Shown: positions 8,596 to 18,565, numbered from the stretch's first letter. The stretch is DNA of 64,000 nucleotides from an uncultured Bacteroidales bacterium (GCA_900315175.1 OMYA01000004.1:1-64000); one strand, 5' to 3'. The notes: a model not told the origin generated them from the letters alone. Made by a program: numbers and translations.

Positions 8596-9057
8596 ATGAT
8601 AACAAAAGAACAAATCATCAGTTTGGCGGAAGAAGCCATGAGAGGCACCGACCGTTACGTCGTCAACGTGACAATCAGCAAGAGCAACGTAATCGAGCTT
8701 TTCCTTGACGCAGACAGCTCTGTAACCATCGACGACTGCGTTGAGGTGAGCAACTACATCAACGAGAAACTCGACCGTGACGTTGAGGATTACGAGCTCA
8801 GCGTGTCGTCGGCAGGCATCGACGAGCCTCTTTTGAAGATGAGACAATACAAAAAATATATCGGCAAAGATTTGATTATCACCGATATGGAAGGCGTGAA
8901 AAAGATGTATAAACTGCTGTCGTTCAACGATGAGCAGCTTGATGTCGAAGAAGCCGAGGCGAAGAAATACGGCAAGTTGACAAAAATCATCTATCACGAT
9001 GCTACAACATTGGAAATCAACAAATTAAAAGAAGTCAGACCATATATTAAATTTTAA
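8596..9057 (+). CDS. rimP: Ribosome maturation factor RimP
   Basis: RimP assists late assembly of the 30S ribosomal subunit. The 153-residue product shows the family pattern: an N-terminal alpha/beta domain with the conserved stretch LFLDADSSVTIDDCVEVS, the VSSAGIDEPL motif near residue 75, and a C-terminal SH3-like domain ending in the KEVRPYIKF tail. The position directly before nusA and infB is the classic bacterial order. nusA starts one base after the rimP stop codon. Confidence 0.95.
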   Translation: MITKEQIISLAEEAMRGTDRYVVNVTISKSNVIELFLDADSSVTIDDCVEVSNYINEKLDRDVEDYELSVSSAGIDEPLLKMRQYKKYIGKDLIITDMEGVKKMYKLLSFNDEQLDVEEAEAKKYGKLTKIIYHDATTLEINKLKEVRPYIKF

Positions 9058-9058
9058 A

Positions 9059-10303
9059 ATGGATACACTTAACTTAATCGACACCTTCTCCGAATTTAAG
9101 GAGTTTAAGAACATCGACCGTGAAGCCATGATGCACATCCTCAGCGACGTGTTCAAGGCTATGCTTGCCAAGAAATACGGCAGCGACGAGTATTTCGACA
9201 TCATCGTCAACATCGACAAGGGCGACCTTGAGATCTATCACAACCGCACTGTGGTTGAGGACGGCGCTGTCGAGGATGAGCTCGCAGAGATTGCATATTC
9301 CGACGCAATAAAAATCGAGCCGGACTTCGAAGTCGGTGACGATGTGGCGGAAGTTGTTGATATTCATAGTTTTGGCAGAAGAGAAATCTTGGCAATCCGC
9401 CAGAACCTCCAAACCAAAATCATGGAATACGAAAAGGAGAACATTTATCTGAAATACAAAGATAAAGTTGGTGAGATTGTGACAGCCGAGGTATCTCAGG
9501 CATGGCGCAAGGAAATCATCGCTGTTGATGAAGACGGCATCGAGCTCGTTTTACCGAAAATCGAGCAGATTCCAGCCGACGTTTATAAGAAAGGTGAGAC
9601 AATCCGCGCTATCGTGAAGAGCGTTGAGAACAAGAACGGCACACCTGTCATCACTTTGTCAAGAACATCTGAGATCTTCCTGCAGCGCTTGTTCGAACAA
9701 GAGGTTCCGGAAGTTTACGATGGCCTTATCACCATCAGAAAGATCGTGCGTGAGCCAGGACAGAGAGCAAAGATCGCCGTCGAGTCATACGACGACAGAA
9801 TCGACCCTGTTGGCGCATGCGTCGGTATGAAGGGCTCACGTATCCACGGCATCGTGAGAGAACTTCGTAACGAGAATATCGACGTCATCAACTTCACGAC
9901 AAAACCTGAATTGTTCATCAGCAGAGCTTTGAGCCCGGCTAAAATCACTTCAATCAACATCAACGAGGCCAAGAAACTCGCTGAGGTTTATATGGAGAAC
10001 GACCAGGTGAGCCTCGCCATCGGCAAAGGCGGCTACAACATCAAACTCGCCGGCAAGCTCACAGGCTACGACATCGATGTTTACAGAAATTCAGATGAAG
10101 TCGACATGGAAGACGACGTCGATTTGAAGGAATTTAACGATGAAATAGAAGACTGGATCATCGAATCACTCAGAAAGATGGGCTGCGACACAGCTAAGAA
10201 CGTCCTTGCATACACTCCGGAAGAAGTGGCATCACGCGCTGACCTCGAGATCGAGACAGTGAACGAGGTGTTCAAGATTTTGCAGGCTGAATTCGCCGAA
10301 TAA
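9059..10303 (+). CDS. nusA: Transcription termination/antitermination factor NusA
   Basis: NusA binds RNA polymerase and nascent RNA to modulate pausing, termination and antitermination. The 414-residue protein has the N-terminal polymerase-binding domain, an S1 domain (about 130-200, starting near VGEIVTAEVSQAW), then tandem KH domains containing DPVGACVGMKGSRI (near 252) and SLAIGKGGYNIKLA (near 318). A short acidic C-terminal region follows. The length is usual for Bacteroidota, which lack the extra acidic repeats of E. coli NusA. The gene is the middle of rimP-nusA-infB and is separated from infB by about 200 bases containing a dispersed palindromic repeat. Confidence 0.96.
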   Translation: MDTLNLIDTFSEFKEFKNIDREAMMHILSDVFKAMLAKKYGSDEYFDIIVNIDKGDLEIYHNRTVVEDGAVEDELAEIAYSDAIKIEPDFEVGDDVAEVVDIHSFGRREILAIRQNLQTKIMEYEKENIYLKYKDKVGEIVTAEVSQAWRKEIIAVDEDGIELVLPKIEQIPADVYKKGETIRAIVKSVENKNGTPVITLSRTSEIFLQRLFEQEVPEVYDGLITIRKIVREPGQRAKIAVESYDDRIDPVGACVGMKGSRIHGIVRELRNENIDVINFTTKPELFISRALSPAKITSININEAKKLAEVYMENDQVSLAIGKGGYNIKLAGKLTGYDIDVYRNSDEVDMEDDVDLKEFNDEIEDWIIESLRKMGCDTAKNVLAYTPEEVASRADLEIETVNEVFKILQAEFAE

Positions 10304-10314
10304 TCATCATCCCT

Positions 10315-10454
10315 CGTCATTTCGACCGACCGCAGGGAGCGGAGAAATCTCCTGCAAAAAAATGAAACTACTTTATTGACGGAGATTTATTCACCTAGGT
10401 GAATGCTTTCGCAAAGCACAGGTCTCGATTCCGCTTCGCTTCACTCGAAATGAC
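10315..10454. repeat. Dispersed palindromic repeat (REP-like), copy 1
   Basis: The element is bounded by CGTCATTTCGA on the left and its inverse TCGAAATGAC on the right. It contains the stem GGAGAAATCTCC (10340-10351), the perfect 14-base palindrome TTCACCTAGGTGAA (10390-10403) and the hairpin GCTTTCGCAAAGC (10405-10417). Related copies occur near 46.4, 49.0, 54.5, 56.2 and 58.1 kb. This copy separates nusA from infB inside an otherwise compact operon. Confidence 0.85.
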
Positions 10455-10503
10455 TGCAAAACGATATAAGATTAGAAAAACTAACAAAAAATTAAATTTT
10501 TTT

Positions 10504-13437
10504 ATGTCCGAAGAAGTTAAAAACATCAGATTATCAAAGGCTGCGAGGGAGTTTAACGTAGGCACCTCGACAATTGTGGAATTTCTTGCCAAAAAAGGCA
10601 TGAGCATCGACCCATCGCCAAACACCAAGCTCACAGAGGAGCAGTATGCCCTCGTCGTGAAGGAGTATCAGGGCGAAAAAGAAGTGAAGAAAAACGCCGA
10701 TCAGCTCGGAAACATCGCTTTCAAAGGTAAAACCATCACCGTTGAGTCGACAGAGAAGCCCAAAGTGGTTGAAGAAGAAGAGGAAATTGTCTCTATCAAG
10801 TCAAATATTCTTGTCAATGATAAGAAGGAAGTTGAAGAGAAAAATGACAAGAAGGAAAAAATTGAAATAAAAGAAGAGAAGAGGGAAGAGAAGGTCGAGG
10901 TCAAAAAAGAAGAGAAACAGGAGGAAAAAATTGAGGCGATTAAGTTGAATGTCGTAGGAAAGATTGATTTGGACGGTGGCAAGAAGGCCAAGGAACACAA
11001 GGGTGACGGACAGCCCGGAAACACTGGCAAGAAAGAAGAAAAACCACAGCCTAAGGCAGCTCAGCCGGAAAAACCTGTCGAAACGCCAAAACCGGCTCAA
11101 CCGAAACAGCAGCCGAAGCCTGTTCAGCCACAGCCACAGCCACAGAAGCCAGCACAACCGGAGAAGCAGCAGCCTGCTGAACCAGAGCAAAAAGTAGAAG
11201 ACAACTTCATCCCTACCAAATTCACTAAATTGGAGGGGCCAAAGATTGTCGATAAGATTGAGCTTCCTGTGGAGCATAAAGGCAAAGGCAAGCCTATAGC
11301 CACATCTGGTGAAGACAAGAAGGACAAGAAGAAAAAACGCAAACGTATAGGCAACTCACCTGTCAATCCTAACGAGGTGGCAGGCGCTGACAAGCCAAAA
11401 GATAAAGGCGGTAAGCCGCAACAAGGCGGCAAGCAGCAAGGTCAAGGTGGGAAACCTGGCAAAGACGAGAAACGCTCGAAAGACCGCTTCAAGAAAGGCA
11501 AACAGCCTGTCTTTGAAGAGAAACCGGAGCTTTCGGATGAAGAAATCCAGAAACAGATTAAGGAGACACTCGCAAGACTTTCGCCGCTTGGGAAATCGAA
11601 GACTTCAAAGCACCGTCGTGAGAAACGTCACAACATCCAGAATGAGCTTGAGGAGGAAAGAATGCACGAAATGGAGGAACAGAAAGTCCTCAAGGTCACG
11701 GAGTTCGTCACCGCCAACGAGTTGGCGACATTGATGAACATCCCTGTGACCAAGGTCATTGCCACTTGCATGAGCCTCGGCATGTTCGTCTCAATCAACC
11801 AGCGTCTGGACGCTGAGATTCTGCAAGTTGTGGCAGAGGAGTTCGGCTTCAAGGTCGAGTTCCAGAGCATGGACGTTCAGGAAGCCATCGCTGAAGCTGA
11901 CGAGCCTGACAATCCGGAAGACCTCGTTCCGAGAGCCCCTGTCGTCACCGTCATGGGCCACGTCGACCATGGTAAGACCAAGTTGTTGGACTTCATCAGA
12001 AGCACCAACGTGGTGGCGGGCGAGGCCGGTGGCATCACCCAGCACATCGGTGCTTACGAGGTGAAGACGAGCACAGGAAAGAAGATAACATTCCTTGACA
12101 CCCCTGGTCACGAGGCGTTTACAGCCATGCGTGCCCGTGGTGCCAAGATCACCGACGTCGCCATCATCGTCATCGCTGCTGATGACAACGTGATGCCGCA
12201 GACAGTCGAGGCTATCAACCACGCTCACGCCGCCAACGTGCCTATCGTATTCGCTATCAATAAGATTGACAAGCCAACGGCTGACCCACAGAAGATATAC
12301 CGTCAGCTTGCCGACATGAACATCCTCGTTGAGGAATGGGGCGGCAAGGTGCAATCACAGGAGATATCAGCAAAACAAGGCATTGGCGTTGACGAGTTGC
12401 TTGAGAAGGTGCTTCTCGAAGCCGAGATGCTCGACCTCAAGGGCAACCCTAACAGACTCGCCAAAGGCGCCGTCATCGAGTCGGCTCTCGACAAGGGGCG
12501 CGGCTATGTGGCTAAGCTCCTCGTTCAGGAAGGCACATTGCATGTGGGCGACATGGTGCTTGCAGGCACGACATACGGCAAGGTGAAGGCCATGTTCAAC
12601 GAGCGCAACCAGGCATTGAAAGAAGCAGGTCCTTCCACCCCACTCTTGCTCCTCGGTTTGAACGGCGCTCCACAGGCAGGCGACAACTTCAACGTGATGA
12701 CCGACGAACGCGAGGTGAAGACCATCGCCAACAGACGTCAGCAGCTGCAGCGTGAGATGGGTATCAGAACCCAAAAACACATCACCTTGGATGAAATCGG
12801 ACGTCGTATCGCCATCGGCGACTTCAAAGAGCTCAACATCATCGTCAAGGCTGACGTGGACGGCTCTGTGGAGGCATTGTCCGACTCATTGCTGAAACTC
12901 TCGACAGAAGAGGTACAGGTGAACATCATCCACAAGTCGGTGGGTGCCATCAGCGAGGCCGATATCATGCTGGCATCAGCATCCAACGCCGTCATCGTAG
13001 GCTTCAACGTGCGTCCGACGATGCAGGCAAGAAAGATTGCAGAAAAAGAGCAAATCGATATCAGGCTCTATTCAATCATCTACACAGCTATTGAGGAAAT
13101 CAAGGCAGCTATCGAAGGCATGTTATCCCCTGAGATTCAAGAAGTTGTCACTTGCAACATCGAGATCCGCGAGGTGTTCCATATCAGCAAGGTTGGAAAT
13201 ATCGCCGGTTGTATGGTGCTCGACGGAAAGGTCAACCGTCAGACGAAGATACGTCTCATCCGCGATGGCATCGTGGTTCACCAAGGCACACTCGGCTCTC
13301 TGAAACGTTTCAAAGACGACGTGAAGGAGGTCTCCGCAGGCTTCGAATGCGGTTTGAACATTGAGAACTTCAACGACATCAAGGTCGGAGATATCATTGA
13401 AGGATATACCGAAAAAGAGGTTTCAAGAAAACTTTAG
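10504..13437 (+). CDS. infB: Translation initiation factor IF-2
   Basis: IF-2 is a GTPase that delivers initiator tRNA to the ribosome. The 977-residue product begins with an IF2_N domain ([20 protein letters not shown]), followed by a long low-complexity Lys/Glu- then Pro/Gln-rich linker (about 80-390) and a second IF2_N region. The G domain has GHVDHGKT near 485, DTPGHEAF near 531 and NKID near 585; domains II-IV follow. I start at the ATG at 10504, which gives [12 protein letters not shown]. An in-frame upstream ATG at 10399 lies inside the palindromic repeat and would add repeat-derived sequence. The linker is unusually rich in homopolymeric lysine and glutamate codons. Confidence 0.97.
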   Translation: MSEEVKNIRLSKAAREFNVGTSTIVEFLAKKGMSIDPSPNTKLTEEQYALVVKEYQGEKEVKKNADQLGNIAFKGKTITVESTEKPKVVEEEEEIVSIKSNILVNDKKEVEEKNDKKEKIEIKEEKREEKVEVKKEEKQEEKIEAIKLNVVGKIDLDGGKKAKEHKGDGQPGNTGKKEEKPQPKAAQPEKPVETPKPAQPKQQPKPVQPQPQPQKPAQPEKQQPAEPEQKVEDNFIPTKFTKLEGPKIVDKIELPVEHKGKGKPIATSGEDKKDKKKKRKRIGNSPVNPNEVAGADKPKDKGGKPQQGGKQQGQGGKPGKDEKRSKDRFKKGKQPVFEEKPELSDEEIQKQIKETLARLSPLGKSKTSKHRREKRHNIQNELEEERMHEMEEQKVLKVTEFVTANELATLMNIPVTKVIATCMSLGMFVSINQRLDAEILQVVAEEFGFKVEFQSMDVQEAIAEADEPDNPEDLVPRAPVVTVMGHVDHGKTKLLDFIRSTNVVAGEAGGITQHIGAYEVKTSTGKKITFLDTPGHEAFTAMRARGAKITDVAIIVIAADDNVMPQTVEAINHAHAANVPIVFAINKIDKPTADPQKIYRQLADMNILVEEWGGKVQSQEISAKQGIGVDELLEKVLLEAEMLDLKGNPNRLAKGAVIESALDKGRGYVAKLLVQEGTLHVGDMVLAGTTYGKVKAMFNERNQALKEAGPSTPLLLLGLNGAPQAGDNFNVMTDEREVKTIANRRQQLQREMGIRTQKHITLDEIGRRIAIGDFKELNIIVKADVDGSVEALSDSLLKLSTEEVQVNIIHKSVGAISEADIMLASASNAVIVGFNVRPTMQARKIAEKEQIDIRLYSIIYTAIEEIKAAIEGMLSPEIQEVVTCNIEIREVFHISKVGNIAGCMVLDGKVNRQTKIRLIRDGIVVHQGTLGSLKRFKDDVKEVSAGFECGLNIENFNDIKVGDIIEGYTEKEVSRKL

Positions 13438-13467
13438 AATAGTTACCAGTTAGAAGTTAGAAGTTAC

Positions 13468-13535
13468 GAGAGTGTAAATCAAACTGTGTCAGGCTACAAT
13501 AAAAAGTAGAACGACAAAGTTTAATTTACACTCTC
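13468..13535. mobile_element. MITE-like pair of terminal inverted repeats
   Basis: A 23-base arm at 13468-13490 (starting GAGAGTGTAAATCAAAC) and its inverse at 13513-13535 match except at two positions. The 22-base centre contains a smaller CTAC/GTAG stem. The arms resemble terminal inverted repeats of a transposase-mobilised element (IS256-like ends are my best guess), but no transposase is present. It would therefore be a miniature non-autonomous element or a deletion remnant. No clear target duplication flanks it. Confidence 0.6.
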
Positions 13536-13554
13536 TTTACATGATGGTCATGAA

Positions 13555-14055
13555 TTATTTTAAAAATTCAGCACGTAAATCATCAACGCCTGCCTGTGAC
13601 AGTTCAACAACTTTTTGGGTGTTACCCAAATTCATACATATATGGTAGTCGTCAACAAATTGGAACAATTCTATTTTCTGGCTATCCTGATTGATATACC
13701 ACACATCGTTTTCATTGATAAATTGAACTGTTTCCTCACCTTTAGTGATGGTATAACCATTCTCATTAGTTTCAACAAGATATTGGCCATTATCTGTATT
13801 GATAATTTCTGTGTTTAATGCGACTGGGTTGTCACCTGTCCAGAACTCAATAGAATTGAAAACTATCGCATCGGCTAACAAACAAATGTCATAAATAGGG
13901 ATGATGTTTAATCCAATAAACACTAATTCGTTAATCCACTTGTCGCCAAGTGAGTTATTCCAATTGTAACATTTTTTAGTTAATGCAAATGAACCGATGC
14001 ATGATGACAACAAAAGTGTCGATGCCAATGCAATTGATAAAATTACTTTTTTCAT
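13555..14055 (-). CDS. DUF3332-family lipoprotein
   Basis: The 166-residue product has a lipoprotein signal peptide with lipobox LLSSC (cysteine at about 18). It then carries the DUF3332 signature IGSFALTKKCYNWNNSLGDK and a short hydrophobic pair of segments (ELVFIGLNIIPIYDICLLAD). The family is small, mostly from Bacteroidota, and its function is not established. The C-terminal half looks like a beta-rich sequence with VQFINENDVWYI. It is probably monocistronic, and the downstream end abuts the MITE-like repeat. Confidence 0.8.
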   Translation of the reverse strand: MKKVILSIALASTLLLSSCIGSFALTKKCYNWNNSLGDKWINELVFIGLNIIPIYDICLLADAIVFNSIEFWTGDNPVALNTEIINTDNGQYLVETNENGYTITKGEETVQFINENDVWYINQDSQKIELFQFVDDYHICMNLGNTQKVVELSQAGVDDLRAEFLK

Positions 14056-14059
14056 GATA

Positions 14060-14309
14060 CTAGTTTTTTAAATGATTTATAATACGATTAATTAAAGTTA
14101 TTATTGTAAAATATTTGTTAAAACCATAGGCACAATCTAACCGGGAGAAAGTAAGGCGTTTCAAAAATCGCATCATACCTGTCATTTCTCCATAACAGAT
14201 TGGTGATGCCAACACCAACCCGTCAGCTTCAGCACACGCCTTCAATATATCTGTCAAACCATGTCGCAGCCGTGTTCATATTTATGCGTGGTCCACCATC
14301 AACGACCAT
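14060..14309 (-). pseudogene. Relic of a flavodoxin/NADPH-dependent FMN reductase-family gene
   Basis: One frame gives MVVDGGPRINMNTA, which resembles the N-terminal nucleotide-binding start of the family (V-NGSPR-NGNT). A different frame, beginning about 60 bases on, gives TDILKACAEADGLVLASPI followed by CYGEMTGMMR, the middle of the same family. About 45 residues that should separate them are missing, the frame is shifted, and homology fades after about 50 residues into unrelated sequence. This is best read as a decayed gene with an internal deletion, a frameshift and a lost C-terminus. There is no reason to think it is translated into a functional flavoprotein. Confidence 0.7.
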
Positions 14310-14489
14310 TATCTTTTTTTATATGAATTATTACTCATACTTATTATAACTTTGAATTTGTGTATTTGTTATATAGTTTATCTTCACGTAGTCTTAAAAA
14401 TTTTGCATAAAACAACACAGCGGTTTATACGTGTGTTATGATTTATTAAATCTTTTATCATTTATCTGTAATCTTTTATCATTTTTTTA

Positions 14490-14497
14490 TATTTTTG
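14490..14497 (+). promoter_or_regulatory. -7 promoter box for the T9SS-substrate gene
   Basis: TATTTTTGCAA matches TAnnTTTG and lies 24 bases before the start codon. Another match, TAACTTTG, occurs at 14347-14354, about 170 bases upstream of the gene. The sequence between the two is AT-rich and contains a direct repeat of ATCTTTTATCATTT. Confidence 0.5.
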
Positions 14498-14520
14498 CAA
14501 ATTGAATAATCATTAAAACT

Positions 14521-15591
14521 ATGAAAAAACTGTTTATCATCTTGTTAATATTGTTTGCAGCAAGAATGGCATTTGCTGACAGCATGCTCATTGAAGGGTT
14601 CGAATATGGTAACCACGACGAGGAAGTGCCTGTGGGATGGGTGTGTGACGACAACTCTTGGCTTGCGGGATACCTCGACAAAGACCATAATCGCACGCCA
14701 CATACAGGCAACTGGTACGCGTATACCAACAGCGCCGAATCGTGGATGTTCATGCCTATGTTTATGAGCCAGGAACTGAAATACAGATTCACACTCTGGG
14801 CAATATCCGACGGCGGATATCATATGGAAATATGGGCAGGCAACGAAGCTAACCCCAGCGCTATGACACAGCTTCTGCTCGATGAGACCGTCAGCGGCGA
14901 CACTTACGAGAAATTCTCGGCTTACATCGAAGAAATGTCATCAGATTATGAGTATTTCGGCATACATGCAGTGCAGTCATACTGCGGCGACTGCATACTA
15001 ACCCTCGACGACATCAGAGTCGATATGGTCGGAAAATACGAGGTGGCCGTTGAGCCGTTTAGCTTTTACACCACTGCAGAACCCGGCTCTCAAGTCGAAT
15101 TCAACTGCACATTCCTCAATTTGGGTTATGAACCTGCCAATGTCATCATAACGCCACACACTATTTATTTCTCTGACTTGCACATGTATATTGACGGGAC
15201 AGAGCACACCCAATTCCATGCTGAACCTAACGAAACCGTTGATTTCACAGGCATTGCCACGTTGTCACCAGACATTGAGACCGGGACGATGGCATATCTC
15301 GACATTTTCTTTGCTCTCGACTGCGACTGCGCCACAGCAATGTTCACACTATGGGCAACAGCCGGATATGAGTCTGTTGACGAACACAACATCTCGACGA
15401 TGAGCATCTACCCTAACCCGTCAAACGGAGACATCACAATAGAAGGCACCGGAACATTGACAATCACCAATACCCTTGGACAAATAGTCTTAGAGAAAAA
15501 AATCATTGAAAAAGAAACCATTACGCTTGAAAAAGGGATTTATTTTGTAAAGATAGGCGATGGTTTATCCAAAAAATTAATAGTTAAATAA
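14521..15591 (+). CDS. Secreted protein with type IX secretion C-terminal sorting domain
   Basis: The 356-residue protein has an N-terminal signal peptide (about 1-19, ending AFADS) and a jelly-roll-like region (20-170) resembling the cleaved-adhesin/MAM type: FEYGNHDEEVPVGW, then the repeated aromatic and DDIRV elements. A second beta domain follows. It ends with a type A sorting domain from about residue 290, with SIYPNPSNGDITIEG, TLTITNTLGQIV and a basic KKLIVK terminus. Such proteins cross the outer membrane through the T9SS and are usually anchored or released. The specific ligand is not predictable. It is followed 29 bases later by another secreted protein, perhaps in one operon. Confidence 0.8.
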   Translation: MKKLFIILLILFAARMAFADSMLIEGFEYGNHDEEVPVGWVCDDNSWLAGYLDKDHNRTPHTGNWYAYTNSAESWMFMPMFMSQELKYRFTLWAISDGGYHMEIWAGNEANPSAMTQLLLDETVSGDTYEKFSAYIEEMSSDYEYFGIHAVQSYCGDCILTLDDIRVDMVGKYEVAVEPFSFYTTAEPGSQVEFNCTFLNLGYEPANVIITPHTIYFSDLHMYIDGTEHTQFHAEPNETVDFTGIATLSPDIETGTMAYLDIFFALDCDCATAMFTLWATAGYESVDEHNISTMSIYPNPSNGDITIEGTGTLTITNTLGQIVLEKKIIEKETITLEKGIYFVKIGDGLSKKLIVK

Positions 15592-15620
15592 TATTGAATC
15601 TAACCTTTAAAACTATAACT

Positions 15621-16616
15621 ATGAAAAGACTTTTATTGTTGATAATCGCCGTAGTCGTCGGCACATGTGCAGCCAACGCGCAGATAGGCGGTTTACTAGA
15701 AAAAGCTGCGAAAAAAGCGCAAAAGAAGACTGAAGACAAAATCATTGAGAAGACATCAGAAAAAGCAGCCGACAAGGTATCTGATGCCATCGTAGGCCAG
15801 ATTCCCGACGTGGAGGCAGAAGAACCGACAGCCATGGAGGAAAGCGACGAGCCTCTCACCTATGAAGGCATCATGCGTCAGCTTAAGCCTATTCCATCGG
15901 TGCAGCAGATGGTCAGCTATAAAAAAGCCGAGCTTGGCGGGCAAGGCTTGAAAATGATGTCGAGTGAGGTCATGAAGTTCCAGATGAAGGTGTTAGACCT
16001 CACCGGCAAGGTGTTCCAAATACCTCTACAGTATGCCGATTCAGCCCAGATTATGGATGCCGCATACAAGAATGCCGAGCTTTACACAGGTCTCACGAAA
16101 GAAGAAATCGACATGCTCGCCACCATGAGCGAGGAGGAACAGGAGGCATATCTGGAGAAACATTATAAGGAAGGCCAGGCAGAAGCCGCGATGTTGGCAC
16201 AAGCCATGGAAGCCAGCGAATATCTTGAGCCGCTGCAACCTACCATCGACAGATGGACTGCCATTGGCGACAAAGCCGATAATGTTTATCAGGAAGCTGA
16301 TAAGCAATGTGCTGAGATTTACAAGAAATACGCAGCAAAGCTTGACACTGAGGATGAGGATGCACGCAACAAGGTTCTGCTGAAATATTACGAAGAGGTA
16401 GCGCCGATAATCCGCGATGCAGTGGAAAGAGCCAGCGAGATCCGTTTCAACGAACAACTCCCTATAGCTTTGGAGATTGAAGAAGAGATGGTGAAAATCC
16501 GCGCCGAGCACCAGGATGCAATATCTGTACTGCTCAACTACCCACAGCTCACCGCATCAACATACTTTGCCGAATCTCTGAAAATCATGGAGATTCCGGA
16601 ATATCCTGAGAACTAA
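15621..16616 (+). CDS. Secreted helical protein of unknown function
   Basis: The 331-residue product has a signal peptide (about 1-21, ending ANAQ). An amphipathic, lysine-rich helical stretch follows (LLEKAAKKAQKKTEDKII), then a mostly helical acidic body, probably with coiled coils. I recognise no catalytic motif. The ATG at 15621 is preferred to an in-frame TTG at 15594 because it begins a clean signal peptide (MKRLLLLIIAVVV). Its last 32 bases overlap the 3' end of the convergent TonB-receptor gene. It is probably periplasmic. Confidence 0.7.
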   Translation: MKRLLLLIIAVVVGTCAANAQIGGLLEKAAKKAQKKTEDKIIEKTSEKAADKVSDAIVGQIPDVEAEEPTAMEESDEPLTYEGIMRQLKPIPSVQQMVSYKKAELGGQGLKMMSSEVMKFQMKVLDLTGKVFQIPLQYADSAQIMDAAYKNAELYTGLTKEEIDMLATMSEEEQEAYLEKHYKEGQAEAAMLAQAMEASEYLEPLQPTIDRWTAIGDKADNVYQEADKQCAEIYKKYAAKLDTEDEDARNKVLLKYYEEVAPIIRDAVERASEIRFNEQLPIALEIEEEMVKIRAEHQDAISVLLNYPQLTASTYFAESLKIMEIPEYPEN

Positions 16617-18555
16617 AGAGTTTGTCAACAGCCACTGAGAGCCCGACATAGAATGAGGTTCCCGTTGTTGCCGGCGAATTGCTGTAATAATAGTCAGGCA
16701 CATAGTTGAAAATATTGTCAACTGTGGCGCTGATGTCAAGGCCACGCCAGACATGCTGAAGCAATGTCAGTTTCCATATTGTATAGCCAGGATATGTAAC
16801 ACGTTGTGTCTCAGTAAGATCTGTCAATGAGGTATATTCATCGCATGTCACAGACGACAAGATTCTGCCAGTGAGTGCCAGATTAAAGCCATAGTCATGC
16901 CATCGTTTCCCGTATTCGAAACGTGCCGTGGCGCTATGCGGACGTGTCGATGACAGATGCAGCTCGTTTTCATGATAATTGACATTGGTGTAGACGTATG
17001 ACAGACGCACTTTGAGACCGAAGTCCCAGTTTGCGGAAGCGCTGCAGTCGACACCTGAAATCGCGAGCGGCGACATGTTTTCGTAAACCATCCCGTTCAG
17101 GGCTGCATTCCAGACAGTGGTTATGCTGTTATTGACCATATTGTAGAAGCCCATGACGGTGATATTATAGGAATTCCTCGTGTATTCTGCCGCCACATTG
17201 AGGTTATTGCTCGACTCCGGCTTAAGATTAGGATTACCGTAAATCATAAAGATATTGGCCATATCGAAGCTCATGAACATCTCTTTCAGTGTCGGAGCGC
17301 GAAATCCGTCGGCATACGACGCGCGAATGGACAACCTTTTTAATTTGTACATCAGACTCAGCTTTGGCGAGAGATGGCTCAGGTCTGACAACGAGTAATA
17401 GTCATAGCGGAGTGCTGCAAGCACATTGAATTTTCCGGTTACAGCCCAGTCGAATTGTGCGAAGGCGTCGGCAGTGTTTTGCTCATGCGATCCGTTGTTC
17501 AGAAACTGATATGTCATCAGGTAGTCGTGCATGAAGTCACCGCCAACGGTGAGTGTCGTTTTTTTTGTAAAGCAATGATTATAAAGGGCTCGCAGGCTGT
17601 TCTGGACGTTGCTGTACGAGCGCACGTCCTTGTGGCTTGTCAACGAATAGTTGCTTTTGTCGTATTGGTCGAAGGCATACGACATCATGATGTCATCCTT
17701 GTCGGAAAACTCATACTCCCCTTTCAAGCCACCGCTGAAATCACGGTAACGGTCGTGTGATGTCTGCTGCGACTCACGTTCGCGAAAGAAATATCCTGCG
17801 CGTCCTGTCAGTTTCAGCCCATTATATGAATATGTCAGACGTTCCCTGGCGTTCAACGACTGATGTGCATAAACGGTGCCATAATCACCGTCGTTTGGCA
17901 GTTTTATTGCATCACATGAAACATACTGCGCGTTGAGCGTGTTTTCGAAGCGACCTTTCTGAAAGCCTATAGTACCGCCATAATGCTGGTCGTTGTGAGT
18001 GCCATAACGGGCATTTATGTTCAACAGCCAAGGCACGTCGAGCTGCCGGCTTATGACATTTACCACGCCACCCACCGCGTTTGAGCCGTACAGTGACGAC
18101 GCGGCGCCTTTCACTATCTCGATACGTTCGACATCGTCGAGTCCGAGACGGCTGTAATCCACGTTGTCGAGAGTCTCTCCCGCCAATCGTTCGCCGTCGA
18201 CAAGGAAAAGCACCGAATTGCCGTCAAAACCTTGCATATTCAGCGATACCTGCTGGTTCATGGAATAGGTAAACTCTATGCCGGGCAGCTCTGTCTGCAG
18301 CAGGTCCTGCACATTGGCGACATCGACGTTCTTGATGTCACGCGCCTCGATGACACGTGTCACCATAGGCACATCTTTAAGGAGTTTTGGAGTACGAGTG
18401 GCTGTAATAACCACTGTTTCCAGCATTTTCATTTCTTCCGGAACATAGACTTCCAATGAGTCGGCTTCGCGCTTGGGATTTTGTGCGAAGCCAGACTCAA
18501 CAGAAAACAACACTATTATAAACAAAAAAATTGTATGAAAACGCAGAATTTTCAT
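16585..18555 (-). CDS. TonB-dependent outer-membrane receptor, probably for heme
   Basis: The 656-residue outer-membrane protein has a signal peptide (ending GFAQ) and a TonB-box-like segment (ETVVITATRT, about 46-55). It continues with a plug domain (VPMVTRVIEARDI through VERIEIVKGAASSLYGSNAVGGVVNVI) and a 22-strand-type barrel ending near YVGLSVAVDKLF. There is no N-terminal SusC-type carboxypeptidase-like domain, so it is a BtuB/HmuR-like receptor rather than a glycan transporter. It is the last gene of a three-gene operon behind an HmuY-type protein (10-base gap), which makes heme the likeliest ligand. Ligand choice is inferred from context. Confidence 0.85.
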   Translation of the reverse strand: MKILRFHTIFLFIIVLFSVESGFAQNPKREADSLEVYVPEEMKMLETVVITATRTPKLLKDVPMVTRVIEARDIKNVDVANVQDLLQTELPGIEFTYSMNQQVSLNMQGFDGNSVLFLVDGERLAGETLDNVDYSRLGLDDVERIEIVKGAASSLYGSNAVGGVVNVISRQLDVPWLLNINARYGTHNDQHYGGTIGFQKGRFENTLNAQYVSCDAIKLPNDGDYGTVYAHQSLNARERLTYSYNGLKLTGRAGYFFRERESQQTSHDRYRDFSGGLKGEYEFSDKDDIMMSYAFDQYDKSNYSLTSHKDVRSYSNVQNSLRALYNHCFTKKTTLTVGGDFMHDYLMTYQFLNNGSHEQNTADAFAQFDWAVTGKFNVLAALRYDYYSLSDLSHLSPKLSLMYKLKRLSIRASYADGFRAPTLKEMFMSFDMANIFMIYGNPNLKPESSNNLNVAAEYTRNSYNITVMGFYNMVNNSITTVWNAALNGMVYENMSPLAISGVDCSASANWDFGLKVRLSYVYTNVNYHENELHLSSTRPHSATARFEYGKRWHDYGFNLALTGRILSSVTCDEYTSLTDLTETQRVTYPGYTIWKLTLLQHVWRGLDISATVDNIFNYVPDYYYSNSPATTGTSFYVGLSVAVDKLFSSQDIPESP

Positions 18556-18565
18556 GTCAAGAACA

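Noticed and set aside
10399..10503. N-terminal extension of infB
   Set aside because: The extra 35 residues are encoded by the palindromic repeat. The conserved IF2_N domain begins right after the ATG at 10504.
10801..11277. 158-residue open frame opposite the IF-2 linker
   Set aside because: It is the complement of low-complexity Lys/Glu/Pro/Gln codons and gives a Leu/Phe-rich artefact.
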